Source: Acidobacteria bacterium 28-1 (GTDB taxonomy: Bacteria > Acidobacteriota > Blastocatellia > Pyrinomonadales > Pyrinomonadaceae). Taken from it: a DNA stretch of 64,000 nt. A program made the position numbers and the translations under genes. The notes below the pieces were generated by a model. The model had not been told where the DNA came from and ran no database searches. It saw only the letters and a list, made by a program, of their open reading frames with translations. Shown in pieces: positions 26,489 through 36,834 of this stretch. The DNA lies in the NCBI GenBank assembly GCA_002050365.1, contig MWYZ01000085.1, forward strand, positions 62,001 through 126,000. Reading direction: 5' to 3'. The stretch's first letter is position 1, and every line of letters begins with the position of its first letter.

Positions 26489-27382
26489 ATGAAAAAAGTT
26501 TTTATATTTTTGTTTTTAACCACGCTCGTGTTTTTTCAAACGAACTGCACAACCAATACGACGGCGGAAAACTCAAATCAAGCGAATGCTAATTTAGAAT
26601 TGACGGCGACGGCGGAGACCAACCAAGCAAACACTAACGTCAAACCCGCTGAAACGCCGCTTCCGACATTTACGAATGCGGACGAAGCGTTGGCGGAAGG
26701 TAAAAAATTACTCGACGCGCTCGAAACTGAAAAAGCGGTTGAAGCACTTTTTCAAGCTGTCAAACTCAATCCGGATCTAGCCGAAGCGCATTTCAATCTC
26801 GGCATCGCTTATTCGCTTATCGAAAAAGAAGAAGAGGAAACGGCAATTACCCAAATCGAGGCAACTCCGACTCCAAAGCCGACTAGAAAAGGCAAAAAAA
26901 ATGCCGCGCCCGTGAGAACGAAAAATTCCGAAAAGGCGTTCGATAATGCGGTCAAAGCATACAAAAAAATCATAGCGAAAAACAAGCTGGACGACGCGGC
27001 GCATTTCAATCTCGGACGCGCTTACAACAAACTTAACGAAGACCAAGACGCGATGAAAGCCTTGCGCGAAGCCGTCAAACTCAAACCGGACGATGCCGAA
27101 TATCAAATCGAATACGGAGTGATTTTGATGAAACTCGCCCAGTATCAAGAAGCCGTCGCCGCTTTGAAAAAAGCCGTCAGCCTTGATGATTCTAATCTGC
27201 AGGCTCAAGAATTGCTCGAAAAAGCCGAAGCCGGACGCAAACGTATAGATTTCGGCATCAAACCGAAATTGCCGCCGCCAGTTCAACAAGAACCAATCAA
27301 ACCGCGTGAAAATCCGAAACCACGCGAAACTCCTAAACCCAAAGAAGAGTCGACGCCCGAAAAGAAAAATGCGAACCAATAA
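26489..27382 (+). CDS. TPR-repeat protein, exported
   Basis: 297 aa from the ATG at 26489. A hydrophobic export signal ends in FFQTNC; the Cys could be lipidated, although the residues before it are not a classical lipobox. Residues 60-110 and 150-235 hold at least three TPR units (for example AEAHFNLGIAYSLIEKEEEE, AAHFNLGRAYNKLNEDQDAM). A Pro/Thr/Lys-rich insert separates them. The C-terminus is a Pro-Lys-Glu-rich unstructured tail. Probably a periplasmic scaffold; no partner is evident. Confidence 0.8.
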   Translation: MKKVFIFLFLTTLVFFQTNCTTNTTAENSNQANANLELTATAETNQANTNVKPAETPLPTFTNADEALAEGKKLLDALETEKAVEALFQAVKLNPDLAEAHFNLGIAYSLIEKEEEETAITQIEATPTPKPTRKGKKNAAPVRTKNSEKAFDNAVKAYKKIIAKNKLDDAAHFNLGRAYNKLNEDQDAMKALREAVKLKPDDAEYQIEYGVILMKLAQYQEAVAALKKAVSLDDSNLQAQELLEKAEAGRKRIDFGIKPKLPPPVQQEPIKPRENPKPRETPKPKEESTPEKKNANQ

Positions 27383-27530
27383 ATTAGAGCAGAAAATTTG
27401 ATAATTTTTGACTTACCAATTCAAATATCTTTCTGCGTCTAAAACACACACATCTGTTTTGCTTTGTATCAACTTGACATCAATTATAAAAGCCGAGAGT
27501 CTAATGTTGTAAGTTCAAAACCAGAAAATT

Positions 27531-27571
27531 CAATTGTCCACTGACAACTGATAACTGACAACCGACAATTG
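27531..27571. repeat. Tandem AACTGAC-type heptamers in a hairpin
   Basis: Five to six tandem heptamers of the AACTGAC/AACTGAT/AACCGAC type, bounded by CAATTGTC (27531-27538) and its complement GACAATTG (27564-27571). It lies directly before the sigma54-activator start. It belongs to the same short-unit repeat style as 1488 and 51650. Confidence 0.75.
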
Positions 27572-27576
27572 TTGAT

Positions 27577-29700
27577 ATGAAAATAGAAATCGAAAGCCCG
27601 CCGACGTTTCCGCTCGAACGCAAAATTAAAATGCATGAAGCGCGGGAAGCGATTATTGACCGTTTAGCCCGTGATTTGCCGACAAATATTGACCTTGAAC
27701 GGTTTTTGAATGTTGTCGTATCGGAAATCGGGCGAATGATGCAGGCTGACCGCTGCGACGTTCTTCAATTGACTTCGGCGAGCGAGCTTCGTATCAGCCA
27801 CGAATGGCGGGCTTCGGAAGACATTCCTTCGAGTGAAGGCACGACAATACCGTTCGACGCGCAAAAACTTTCCGAACGCTTTGACATTACAAAACCAATT
27901 CGCCTCAACGACACTTCAAAAACGAAAGACGCGACGGTTAAATTTTTTACCAAAGCATTGGAAACCCGTTCGCTGCTCGTCGTGCCGATTATTTTGAGCG
28001 GAAGAGTTTTGGGACTTCTCGGACTTCACGATACGAAGTCGCCGCGCGAATGGCTCGACGAAGAAGTTGTATTTCTGGAATCAATCGCCCGCCAACTCGC
28101 CATCGGTTATCAATACACAAGCCTTTACGTCGCGCAGGAACAGGACTCGAAACGCACCAACGCGCTGTTGGAAATTGCTAACATTTTGAATTCGCATTCG
28201 GATTTCGGCGAAGTTTCGTCCAAAGTTTTGGAACGCGCCATCAAACTCGTCGGCGCGGATTACGGCGCACTCGGCGTGATTGACCAGACGGGCAAAAAAA
28301 TCTCGCTCGTCGCGTTCAAATCCGCGCCCGATGTCGAACCGAATGCAGTTTTACAGATGATTCAGGAACACAACCAATCGCTCGACATCGAACCATTTCC
28401 TGCGCTCGGCGATATTTTGCGCGAGGGAAAAACTCTGCGGCTGGTTGATAAACAATTGCCGTTTGCGATTCGGCTGATTTTCAATTCGCAGCTCGGAGGG
28501 AAAGCAGCGCTCGTGTCGCCCGTGCGCGTCGGCGGTCAAGCGTTCGGACTTTTGGGCTTCGTTTGGAGTGAAGAACGCGAAAACGGTTTTGAAGACCACG
28601 AAGTTGCGCTTGCTGAAGGAATTTCGGACCAAATCGGCACGGCTCTGGAGCGCGACCAATTGAGCGCGGAAATAATGCGCCTCAAAAGCGAATTACACGA
28701 ACGATACACGAGCGAAATTATCGGGCAAGCCGCGCCGATTCGCCGCGCCGTCGAACTCGCTCTGACCGTTGCCGACACAAACACAACCGTTTTGATTCAA
28801 GGCGAATCGGGAACGGGAAAGGAATTGCTGGCGAATCTGATTCACTACAATTCGGGACGCGAAAACAAGCCGTATATTAAATTAAACTGTGGAGCGATTC
28901 CCGAAACTCTGCTTGAGAGCGAACTTTTCGGACACGAAAAAGGCGCGTTCACCGATGCGCGTTCGCAACGGCAGGGACGTTTTGAAGAAGCCGACGGCGG
29001 AACTTTATTTCTCGACGAAATCGGCGAAATGTCGCTTTCGGCGCAAGTGAATTTATTGCGCGTTTTGCAGGACGGTGAATTTACGCGCGTCGGCGGCAAG
29101 GAGATTATAAAAACCGATGCGCGGGTGATTGCCGCGTCAAATATAAACTTGGAGGAAGCAATTGAAACGGGAACTTTCCGTAAAGATTTGTTTTATCGTT
29201 TGTCGGTCTTCCCGATTGTCGTGCCGCCGCTTCGTGAGCGTCCCGAAGATGTTCACCTGCTCGTGTTTCATTTTCTCGAACTTTATAAACAAAAAAATAA
29301 ACGCTTCGTGGCGGGAATTTCCAAGGAAGCTCTGCGGGCTTTGGTCAATCACGAATGGAACGGCAATGTGCGGGAACTTGAAAACGCGATTGAACGCGCC
29401 GTCATTATTGCGTCGGGCAGACAAATCGAACTCGACGATTTGCCGGAAGCGATTAGCAAACGAGCGTTTGAAGCGTTTGCACAAGCCCGGCAGGAACGGC
29501 TTCGCGCCGCCAGCGAAGGCAGTTCAATCGGCATCGAAATCGAACTGCCCGCCGCGATGGACGAAGTTGAAAAACAAGTTATCGAAGCGACGCTCGATTA
29601 CGCGAGCGGCGACAAATCACGCGCCTCGCGGCTTTTGAACATCGGCAGAAAAACGCTCTACCGAAAATTGGAACAATACAAAACAACCGGAAAAGGTTAA
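27577..29700 (+). CDS. Sigma54-dependent activator with GAF sensors
   Basis: 707 aa. Two GAF domains (about 35-185 and 200-355) precede an AAA+ domain (375-610) and a C-terminal Fis-type HTH (about 665-705). Walker A is GESGTGKE (near 409) and Walker B TLFLDEIGEM. The sigma54-contact loop reads GAFTDA rather than the usual GAFTGA. There is no phosphorylated receiver, so activity is probably gated by a ligand or redox signal at the GAF domains. The target promoters are not evident in the window. It lies upstream of the VWFA gene. Confidence 0.92.
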   Translation: MKIEIESPPTFPLERKIKMHEAREAIIDRLARDLPTNIDLERFLNVVVSEIGRMMQADRCDVLQLTSASELRISHEWRASEDIPSSEGTTIPFDAQKLSERFDITKPIRLNDTSKTKDATVKFFTKALETRSLLVVPIILSGRVLGLLGLHDTKSPREWLDEEVVFLESIARQLAIGYQYTSLYVAQEQDSKRTNALLEIANILNSHSDFGEVSSKVLERAIKLVGADYGALGVIDQTGKKISLVAFKSAPDVEPNAVLQMIQEHNQSLDIEPFPALGDILREGKTLRLVDKQLPFAIRLIFNSQLGGKAALVSPVRVGGQAFGLLGFVWSEERENGFEDHEVALAEGISDQIGTALERDQLSAEIMRLKSELHERYTSEIIGQAAPIRRAVELALTVADTNTTVLIQGESGTGKELLANLIHYNSGRENKPYIKLNCGAIPETLLESELFGHEKGAFTDARSQRQGRFEEADGGTLFLDEIGEMSLSAQVNLLRVLQDGEFTRVGGKEIIKTDARVIAASNINLEEAIETGTFRKDLFYRLSVFPIVVPPLRERPEDVHLLVFHFLELYKQKNKRFVAGISKEALRALVNHEWNGNVRELENAIERAVIIASGRQIELDDLPEAISKRAFEAFAQARQERLRAASEGSSIGIEIELPAAMDEVEKQVIEATLDYASGDKSRASRLLNIGRKTLYRKLEQYKTTGKG

Positions 29701-29819
29701 ATTGAATCGTAGAAAACATAATCGGTGAAGATTGATGATGTTTCCGCAGGAAAGCATTGGTTCTTCCGTTACAATCAAAAATTCTTTATTAAATTCATTT
29801 AAGTTTAGGAGATGCTTGT

Positions 29820-32030
29820 ATGAAAAGACTATTTTTTACTTTGTTTGTTGCCCTTGTATTTTCGCTTTCTATTTTTGCCCAAACTCCGCGACCGTCTGCC
29901 ACGCCGTTGGTCGAAGAAGACAATGACGTGGTGAAAATTTCGACCGCTCTAATTCAACTCGACGTAGTGGTTACGGACAAAAACGGCAAACTCGTGACCG
30001 ATTTGAAGCCGGAAGATTTTGAGGTGACGGAAAACGGCGAGCGACAGCCGATAACCGCTCTGTCTTATTTCGCCGGTCAGAAAAATGCGGTGGCGGACGG
30101 AAGTTTAACCAATCTTAACTCGACGATTGGCGCGTCGCCGACCGTCGGCGATGTGCGGCGAACCGTCGCCGTCGTCGTTGACGACGCGGGCTTGTCGGCG
30201 CAGAGCATTGTTCTGGTCAAAAGGGAGTTGGTCAAATTTATCAGCGAGCAAGTTCAACCGAACGATTTGGTGGCGATTATCAAAACCAGTGGCAGCGTCG
30301 GCATTTTGCAGCAATTTACGACCGATAAAAGAAAATTATTGAGTATTATTGAAAATCTGCTATACCGCCCATTAACCAGCGTCGGCTTAAGCCCGTTCGA
30401 GACGATCGGCATAACCTTCGCGGAACAAATTGCCGGCAACAATAACGGCAACGGCGGCGAACTAAGCCAGGTAGGGAAAACTATCTCCGAGCGAAAAAAC
30501 ACTGTCGAATCGCTTGCCGATATTAACCGGAATCTGCAAGTGACGGCTGGTTCGCTGGGCGTTTTGAATACGACCATCAGCGCGATGCGCCAACTGCCCG
30601 GACGCAAATCCGTTTTGTATGTCGCTGAGGGCGTGTATTCGCTTTTCAGCAATACGGTTAATAACAGCCTTCGCGCCGACTCGAACATTCCATCGAATTC
30701 GTCGTTGATTTTCTCGGACATTGATAAACTCAGAGAAGATCTGCGCGGCATTACGGAGATTGCCAATCGCGCGACGATTGCCATTTACACGCTCGACCCG
30801 CGCGGCACGCTGCCAGTTAATTTTTCGGCTGCCGAACAGATGCGCGGCGGGATGACCGAGCGCGAAAGCGGCGTGCGAAACGACAGCAGTTTGATTGCCA
30901 GAAGCAACACACTGAAAATTTCGCAGCAGGGGCTGAAGTTTTTGGCGGAGGAAACGAGCGGCAAAGCGTTTATCAACACGAACGATTTCGGAAAGAGCAT
31001 GCGAGAAACGCTGGATTCGCAAAACGGTTATTACCTGCTCGCCTACCAACCGACCGCCGAAACTTTTGACGCTGACAAACGGCGTTTCAATAAACTGTCC
31101 GTCAAAGTCAACCGCCCGAACGTCAACGTCAGTTACCGCAGCGGATTTTTTAACGTCGCCGAAGAAAGCCGCGAAAAAAGTAAAGCCACGCCGGAAGAGA
31201 CTTTCTTCCAAAAGATATTTTCCCCGTATAAATTAACGGATGTAAATTTGCGGATGACTTCAATTTTCGCGGCGGACGAGCAGATTTCAACCATCCGCAG
31301 CTTCGTCAACATCGAAACGGGCAATCTGAAATTTGCCGACGGTGCGAACGGAAACAAAACGGCGCAATTCGACCTTATCGCCGTGAACTTTAATGCCGAC
31401 GGAATCCCGGTTGCAACCGTCAGCAAGACTTTCGATATTAACGCTTCCCCGCAAAGATACGAAAAATTATTGACCGAGGGTATCGCTTATAATTTGACTT
31501 TCACCACCAGAGCGAAAGGCGCGCAGAATATCAAAGTATCGGTCAGAGACCGCAGCACACAGAAAATCGGCACGGTTTCGCAAACGGTCGAGATTCCGAA
31601 TTTCGATAAAGATTCGATTGGCTTGTCGGGACTTTTACTGCAAAATTTTACCGCCGCCGAATGGCAAAATATCCAGAGCGGCAAAGCTCCGGCTGACGCG
31701 GCAAGCCGGATGCAGACGGACACGGCGCGGCGGCAATTCAAAAAAGGAACGGTTCTATCGTTCAATTACGCGGTTTATGCCGCGCCGTCACTGCGTTCGA
31801 AATCACAGGCGCAATTCACCGTGTTTAAAGACGGCAAGGAAGTTTTCAAAGGTTCGCCCGAAGAATTAAACATCGCTCCGACCGGCAAAATGCAGCGCGT
31901 CAATCGCGGCGGCGCGTTTCTTCTGGGAACGGATATGGCGGCGGGACGCTACGTTCTGCAAATCTCGGTCGGCGGCGATGCCGTCAAGGAAGCGGAGATT
32001 CACCAGATTGATTTTGAACTGGTGAATTAG
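29820..32030 (+). CDS. Secreted VWFA-domain protein, acidobacterial family
   Basis: 736 aa with a signal peptide (about 1-20) and AGGAG before the start. Residues 40-80 carry the conserved VVVTDKNGKLVTDLKPEDFEV pattern of the acidobacterial VWFA-related family (TIGR03436). A VWFA domain (about 115-345) with VVDDAGLS in place of a strict MIDAS DxSxS and a beta-rich C-terminal region (about 450-730) follow. The family is greatly expanded in Acidobacteriota, and this is one of the best lineage clues in the window. Function unknown. Confidence 0.88.
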   Translation: MKRLFFTLFVALVFSLSIFAQTPRPSATPLVEEDNDVVKISTALIQLDVVVTDKNGKLVTDLKPEDFEVTENGERQPITALSYFAGQKNAVADGSLTNLNSTIGASPTVGDVRRTVAVVVDDAGLSAQSIVLVKRELVKFISEQVQPNDLVAIIKTSGSVGILQQFTTDKRKLLSIIENLLYRPLTSVGLSPFETIGITFAEQIAGNNNGNGGELSQVGKTISERKNTVESLADINRNLQVTAGSLGVLNTTISAMRQLPGRKSVLYVAEGVYSLFSNTVNNSLRADSNIPSNSSLIFSDIDKLREDLRGITEIANRATIAIYTLDPRGTLPVNFSAAEQMRGGMTERESGVRNDSSLIARSNTLKISQQGLKFLAEETSGKAFINTNDFGKSMRETLDSQNGYYLLAYQPTAETFDADKRRFNKLSVKVNRPNVNVSYRSGFFNVAEESREKSKATPEETFFQKIFSPYKLTDVNLRMTSIFAADEQISTIRSFVNIETGNLKFADGANGNKTAQFDLIAVNFNADGIPVATVSKTFDINASPQRYEKLLTEGIAYNLTFTTRAKGAQNIKVSVRDRSTQKIGTVSQTVEIPNFDKDSIGLSGLLLQNFTAAEWQNIQSGKAPADAASRMQTDTARRQFKKGTVLSFNYAVYAAPSLRSKSQAQFTVFKDGKEVFKGSPEELNIAPTGKMQRVNRGGAFLLGTDMAAGRYVLQISVGGDAVKEAEIHQIDFELVN

Positions 32031-32234
32031 TAAAAATCCAGTTTCGTGGTTAAAAAACATAAAGAAAAATTGATAGGGGTTAAAGGGATAAGCAGAGATA
32101 AAAGAATTATAGGATTTTGTTTTTATATATCTGTTCATCCTCTAAATCTCTGTCAATTTTTTTCTTCCTTGTCAATTCTTAAAAAACTTCGCGTCTTTGC
32201 GGCGCGGCGGCTTTCTAGTTAAACTTTTTCTGTT

Positions 32235-34154
32235 TTGGATATAATCGTCGGCACCGCCGGACACATTGACCACGGGAAAACCGCGCTCGTTAAAGCCTTG
32301 ACGGGCGTTGATGCCGACCGTCTGCCTGAAGAGAAAAAGCGCGGCATCACCATTGACATCGGTTTCGCCGAACTAGATTTGGGCGCGGTGCGGATTGGGT
32401 TCGTTGACGTTCCCGGACACGAAAGATTCGTCAAAAATATGCTCGCCGGAGCAAGCGGAATTGACCTCGTTGCGCTCGTCGTCGCGGCGGATGCGGGCGT
32501 GATGCCGCAGACGCGCGAGCATTTTGAAATCTGCCGCCTGCTAGAAATAAAAAGCGGTTTGATTGTGCTGACGAAAATTGATTTAGTTGACGAAGAATTG
32601 CTCGAACTCGTCCGCCTCGAAGCGGCGGAACTCGTCGAAAACTCTTTTCTGGAAAATGCGCCGGTGATTGCCGCGAGCGCGAAAACCGACGCGGGCATCG
32701 CGGAATTGAAAGAAACTCTTAAAAAACTCGCGCTCGAAATTCCCGCTCGAAAAAACGAAACCGTTAGCTTTCTGCCGATTGACAGAAGTTTTTCCGTCAA
32801 AGGCTTCGGCGCGGTAGCAACAGGAACTTTAGTTTCGGGCAAAATCAACGAAGCCGACGAATTAGACGTTCTACCGCTCGGAAGAGCGGTTCGCGTGCGC
32901 GGTTTGCAAACGCACGGAAAGTCAGCTAAAACCATTCGCGCCGGACAGCGGGCGGCGGTTAATCTCGGCGGCATCGAACACGCAGAAATCGAGCGGGGAA
33001 TGGTTTTGGCGGAAAAGGCTGTTTTACGTTCGACGCAGATTTTCGACGCGCAAATCGAAGTTTTGAAAGATGCCAAAAAAAGTTTGAAAACGCGCCAGAG
33101 AGTTCGCGTTCACATCGGCACGATTGAAGCGTTGGCGCGTGTGCAAATTATTAACGAACAAAATGAAATTGCGCCGGGCGAAAGAGATTTTGTGCAGCTG
33201 CGACTTGAAACACCGATTGTCTGCGTTCCTAATGAAAGATTTATTATCCGCAGTTACTCGCCGCAAATCACGATTGCCGGCGGACGCGTTTTAGATAATT
33301 CAGCCCAAAAGCATCGTCGGCGAGACGCGGAAACTGTTAAAAAACAGCTTGAAAAATTAATTGAAGCCGAAAACGACAAGGCAAAGCAAACAAAATTGCG
33401 ACTTGAGGCGGCAGTCGAACACGGCTTAACTTTCGCCGATTTGCAGGCGCTAACCGGTTGGCGCAGAGAAATTCTAAAAAAAGCAATCGCCGAAAACGTC
33501 GAGAACAAAGCGATTATCGAAGCCGAAAGTTTTTTCGTCGCGCGAACGCCGTTTGAAAATCTGAAGGCAAAAACTTTTACGGCAATCGAAAATTTTCACC
33601 GCCAAGAACCGCTCGCCAAAGGAATGCTGCAGGCAACTTTGCGCGAAAAAATCTTTGCTCATTTTCCCGCAGAAATTTTCAAAGCCGTTCTTTCAAATTT
33701 AGAACGAGAAAACAAAATTGCGACGGAAAAGGATGTTGTCAAACTTGCCGCACATAATCTCGATTTGTCGAGCGAGGAAAAACTTTTGCGCGAAACGCTG
33801 CAAAAAATTTACCGGACGGCAAAATTGGAAGTTCCGAAACTCGAAGACGCTTTAACCGAAGCCATCAAAAACACAAAATCGGATAAAAATCACGCCCGAA
33901 AAATTTTCCAACTGCTTTTAAATTCAGGCGAACTTGTAAAAATTACCGACGAATTTTACTTCCCAAAGACGGAAATCGAACGCTTGATTCTGAAAATTCA
34001 GGAATCTGCGGCGAAAACGGATGACCGTTTGATTGACGTTTCAGTATTCAAAACAATCGCAGGCGTCTCGCGCAAATACGCGATTCCGCTACTCGAATAC
34101 TTTGACCGCGAAAAAATCACGAGACGCGCGGGCGATAAGCGTCTGATTTTGTGA
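32235..34154 (+). CDS. selB: Selenocysteine-specific elongation factor SelB
   Basis: 639 aa. It delivers Sec-tRNA to UGA codons marked by a SECIS hairpin. G-domain motifs are GHIDHGKT (9-16), DVPGHERF (near 60) and TKID (near 115). Domains II and III lie at about 175-350, and the SelB-specific C-terminal winged helices (about 390-639) that bind SECIS are present. The canonical N-terminus begins at a TTG (32235); no ATG fits. No selA, selC or selD is within view. Its relevance is direct: the gene at 43417-44013 has an in-frame TGA at a catalytic Cys position. Confidence 0.94.
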   Translation: MDIIVGTAGHIDHGKTALVKALTGVDADRLPEEKKRGITIDIGFAELDLGAVRIGFVDVPGHERFVKNMLAGASGIDLVALVVAADAGVMPQTREHFEICRLLEIKSGLIVLTKIDLVDEELLELVRLEAAELVENSFLENAPVIAASAKTDAGIAELKETLKKLALEIPARKNETVSFLPIDRSFSVKGFGAVATGTLVSGKINEADELDVLPLGRAVRVRGLQTHGKSAKTIRAGQRAAVNLGGIEHAEIERGMVLAEKAVLRSTQIFDAQIEVLKDAKKSLKTRQRVRVHIGTIEALARVQIINEQNEIAPGERDFVQLRLETPIVCVPNERFIIRSYSPQITIAGGRVLDNSAQKHRRRDAETVKKQLEKLIEAENDKAKQTKLRLEAAVEHGLTFADLQALTGWRREILKKAIAENVENKAIIEAESFFVARTPFENLKAKTFTAIENFHRQEPLAKGMLQATLREKIFAHFPAEIFKAVLSNLERENKIATEKDVVKLAAHNLDLSSEEKLLRETLQKIYRTAKLEVPKLEDALTEAIKNTKSDKNHARKIFQLLLNSGELVKITDEFYFPKTEIERLILKIQESAAKTDDRLIDVSVFKTIAGVSRKYAIPLLEYFDREKITRRAGDKRLIL

Positions 34155-34231
34155 GAATTTATCTCGAGCATTGCACAAAAATTTAGGGGTCAAGTTCTTT
34201 CTAATCTGTGTTAATCTGTGGCTGAAAACGT

Positions 34232-34930
34232 ATGAGAAAATTTCTAACGGCAAAATGGCACGATTTAATAATGGCGAACTACGAAATTGAGCCGTCGCTT
34301 GTGGAAAATTTTGTTCCGAAAGGGGTTGAACTGGATTTTCACGAAGGAAAATGTTTTGTCAGCCTTGTCGCGTTTATGTTTCTCAACACGCGCGTTCTGG
34401 GCTTTCCCATGCCGTTTCATATTAATTTTGAAGAAGTAAATCTGCGCTTTTACGTTAAGCGCGAAACCGCCGAAGAAATCAAGCGCGGCGTTGTATTCGT
34501 CAAAGAAATCGTACCGCGTTTTGCGATTGCGACCGTCGCGCGACTCTTTTATGGAGAGCCTTACGAGGCTTGGCGAATGAGCCATACGAGAGCAGAAAAC
34601 GAAATAAGTTATGCTTGGTGGAAAGCTGATTTTACGAATCGAATAAAAATTGAAATCGGCGGAAATTTGGGCGTTCCCGATGAAAATTCGCACGGCGAAT
34701 TTATCATCGAACATTATTGGGGCTACACAAAGCGCAACACGAATCGAACCGACGAATACAAAGTCGAACATCCGAAATGGGAACTTTTTGCGGCTGATGA
34801 TTATGAGATAAAAATGGATTTCGGAAAACTATACGGTACGAAATTCGCCTTTTTGAATGAAACAAAACCTTATTCAATTTTTATGGCGAAAGGCTCTGAA
34901 GTGGCGGTTTATAAAGGAGCAAGGATTTAA
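34232..34930 (+). CDS. YqjF-like DUF2071 protein
   Basis: 232 aa of the DUF2071 (YqjF-like) family. The N-terminal pattern FLTAKWHDLIMANYEI followed by LVENFVP is diagnostic, and FLNTRVLGFPMPFHINFEEVNLRFYV is the conserved core. No signal peptide. The family fold resembles acetoacetate decarboxylase-like proteins, but no function is settled. It follows selB after 77 bp containing a GTTAATCTGTGGCTGAAAA-type dispersed repeat. Confidence 0.85.
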   Translation: MRKFLTAKWHDLIMANYEIEPSLVENFVPKGVELDFHEGKCFVSLVAFMFLNTRVLGFPMPFHINFEEVNLRFYVKRETAEEIKRGVVFVKEIVPRFAIATVARLFYGEPYEAWRMSHTRAENEISYAWWKADFTNRIKIEIGGNLGVPDENSHGEFIIEHYWGYTKRNTNRTDEYKVEHPKWELFAADDYEIKMDFGKLYGTKFAFLNETKPYSIFMAKGSEVAVYKGARI

Positions 34931-34938
34931 AGTAAAAA

Positions 34939-35053
34939 GTAAAAAGGTAAAAGTAAAAAGTGAAGAAGAATAGTTCACAATTCAACTTTTTCTTTTTATT
35001 CGATTTTTTTCATCACTTGTTTCACATTTGCCTTTTTACTTTTACCTTTTTAC
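34939..35053. repeat. Hairpin with GTAAAAAGG-type arms
   Basis: Perfect 22-bp inverted arms (34939-34960 and 35032-35053) of GTAAAAAGG/GTAAAAG units around a 71-nt middle. It fills the gap between the DUF2071 gene and folA. The right arm ends 9 nt before the folA ATG, so it could mask or set translation of folA. Confidence 0.88.
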
Positions 35054-35062
35054 TTTTCAAAT

Positions 35063-35545
35063 ATGACAATCATCGGCATCGTCGCCATCGCACAAAATTT
35101 CGCCATCGGCAAAGACGGCAAACTGCCGTGGCACTATTCAGAGGATTTAAAATTTTTCAAGGAAACGACTTCAAATCACGCCGTCGTGATGGGTTTTCAA
35201 ACTTGGCAATCCGTCGGAAAACCTTTGCCGAAACGCTTGAACGTCGTTCTTTCTCGTTCCGAAACGCTTGAAAATCAAAAAGGAGTTTTGCTTTTGCGAA
35301 GCAAAGAAGAAGTTCTCGAATTGTCAAAATACTTAAACTGCGATTTATTCATCATCGGCGGCGCGAAAACTTACGAGAATTTTCTCGATGCAATTGACCA
35401 ATGGATTGTCACGGAAGTGCCGGAAACGGTTCGGGACGCAGATACTTTTATGCCGCGAAATTTTTTAGACGAATTTGAATTGAAAGAAATAAAAGAACTA
35501 GATGGCGGTTTGCGCGTCAGATTTTTTGAGAGAAAATTAATTTAG
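35063..35545 (+). CDS. folA: Dihydrofolate reductase
   Basis: 160-aa NADPH-dependent enzyme that reduces dihydrofolate to tetrahydrofolate. Motifs are IVAIAQNFAIGKDGKLPWHYSEDL (about 5-28), the GFQTWQSVGKPLPKR nucleotide segment (about 46-60), and IIGGAKTYENFL (near 98). Length is normal. thyA is not adjacent. Confidence 0.95.
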   Translation: MTIIGIVAIAQNFAIGKDGKLPWHYSEDLKFFKETTSNHAVVMGFQTWQSVGKPLPKRLNVVLSRSETLENQKGVLLLRSKEEVLELSKYLNCDLFIIGGAKTYENFLDAIDQWIVTEVPETVRDADTFMPRNFLDEFELKEIKELDGGLRVRFFERKLI

Positions 35546-35582
35546 TGTAGAATCTTTCCAAAAACCAAAAGGAGCGAAATCT

Positions 35583-35885
35583 ATGTTGGGAAATAAAACT
35601 TCAGACGAATGGGTTGAAGAGTATTCGCAAAGCCATCGGCATCCAATAAATAAGTTAACGCACAAAATCGGAATTCCAATGATTGCGCTTTCCTTGCCGC
35701 TTTTTCTCGTTGCGATTATCGTTGAAGGCTTTTGGATTTTCCCGCTCGCGCTGTTTGTCGTCGGATGGATTCTGCAATTTGTCGGACATTATTTTGAAGG
35801 CAAACCGCCTGAATTTTTCAGAGATTGGCGTTTTTTGTTTGTCGGCTTGCGCTGGTGGCTGAAAAAGACTTTCGGAAAACAGTAA
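35583..35885 (+). CDS. DUF962 / Mpo1-like membrane protein
   Basis: 100 aa. The N-terminal motif WVEEYSQSHRHPINKLTHKIGIP (about 10-32) and HYFEGKPP (near 75) match the DUF962/Mpo1 family. Two hydrophobic segments lie at about 32-50 and 52-70. Yeast Mpo1 is a dioxygenase acting on 2-hydroxy fatty acids; the conserved His residues are present. AAGGAG precedes the start. Confidence 0.88.
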   Translation: MLGNKTSDEWVEEYSQSHRHPINKLTHKIGIPMIALSLPLFLVAIIVEGFWIFPLALFVVGWILQFVGHYFEGKPPEFFRDWRFLFVGLRWWLKKTFGKQ

Positions 35886-35896
35886 TTTTTGGATTT

Positions 35897-36724
35897 TCAC
35901 TCTTCGATAATGGCGAGACTGACGACAAATTCGCCGTCGTTGCCGTCGGGCGCGTTATCGTTGATGCAGAATTCAAGCCGTCCGCGCTCGTCGGGCGCGT
36001 TTTGCCAAATGCCCGACGCTTTTTTGTTTGCCACCGCTGAAATTTTCGAGTATTTTCCGTCGGCGTAACGTGTCCGCATAAGGAGCGCACCCGCGGGGAA
36101 TTCCGGGAAAAGTCGGCGCGTTTGATATTTTTTGTCGGCAACGCCTTCGGGCGAAACGTCTTTTTTGATTTCCCCCAAATTTACGCTGCCTACCGCCAGC
36201 AAAACGAATTTCTCGTTCGGGACGACATCAAGATTTGAAAGCTGCCAGTTTTTATCGGCTTTAACATTGAAAACGCCCTGCGCAGTCGGTTTCGCCGGCG
36301 GCGTAAAATTCGGCTCGGGCGCAGTTGTTTCTTCGGTTTCAGGCGTTTCGACAGAAGTGTTTGACGAACCAACATCTGCCGCTTTTTTCGGCGTTGGAGA
36401 CGGTTTTCGAGTTGACGTAATCACCGGTGTCGGCGTTATAACCGAAACGTTATTTTGCCTGATTCTTCTCGCCAAATACAAAGTTGTGATGAATCCGAGC
36501 AACAACAGAATCAAAAGCGAAGCCAAGCCGCCGAATATCCAAAAAAATTGCCGGCTTTTCTTTTTCGGCAGTACAACAGTCGCTTCGCTTCGCCCTGTAG
36601 CCGGAAGAATTTCGGTTTTGGCGGCGGAAAGCGGATTGCCGACCAACTGTATTCCGCATTCAAGGCAAAAATTCATTGTCGAATCGTTTTCATAACCGCA
36701 ATTTTGACATTTTTTAACGCTCAT
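35897..36724 (-). CDS. Zinc-ribbon membrane protein with lectin-like tail
   Basis: 275 aa. The N-terminal zinc ribbon CQNCGYENDSTMNFCLECG (6-24) has four Cys. A linker is followed by one membrane helix (about 58-84), a Pro/Thr-rich spacer (95-145) and an extracytoplasmic beta-rich domain (about 150-275) with two paired repeats. The domain order suggests a cytoplasmic metal-binding head and an exported domain. No specific family recognised. Convergent with the DUF962 gene, which ends 11 bp away. Confidence 0.75.
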   Translation of the reverse strand: MSVKKCQNCGYENDSTMNFCLECGIQLVGNPLSAAKTEILPATGRSEATVVLPKKKSRQFFWIFGGLASLLILLLLGFITTLYLARRIRQNNVSVITPTPVITSTRKPSPTPKKAADVGSSNTSVETPETEETTAPEPNFTPPAKPTAQGVFNVKADKNWQLSNLDVVPNEKFVLLAVGSVNLGEIKKDVSPEGVADKKYQTRRLFPEFPAGALLMRTRYADGKYSKISAVANKKASGIWQNAPDERGRLEFCINDNAPDGNDGEFVVSLAIIEE

Positions 36725-36834
36725 CTAACCTCTCGAATAATTTACCACGTTTCAAATACCGAGGAAAAATTATCAAACTTTTATTCGAAAGGTTTTCATT
36801 AAAACAATTTTTGCATTAAACTTGTCGGCAAACT

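Noticed and set aside
32031-32234. tRNA-Sec or SECIS before selB
   Set aside because: No tRNA-like acceptor or T-arm sequence is visible; the region is A/T-rich with a short GCGTCTTTGCGGCG-type repeat.
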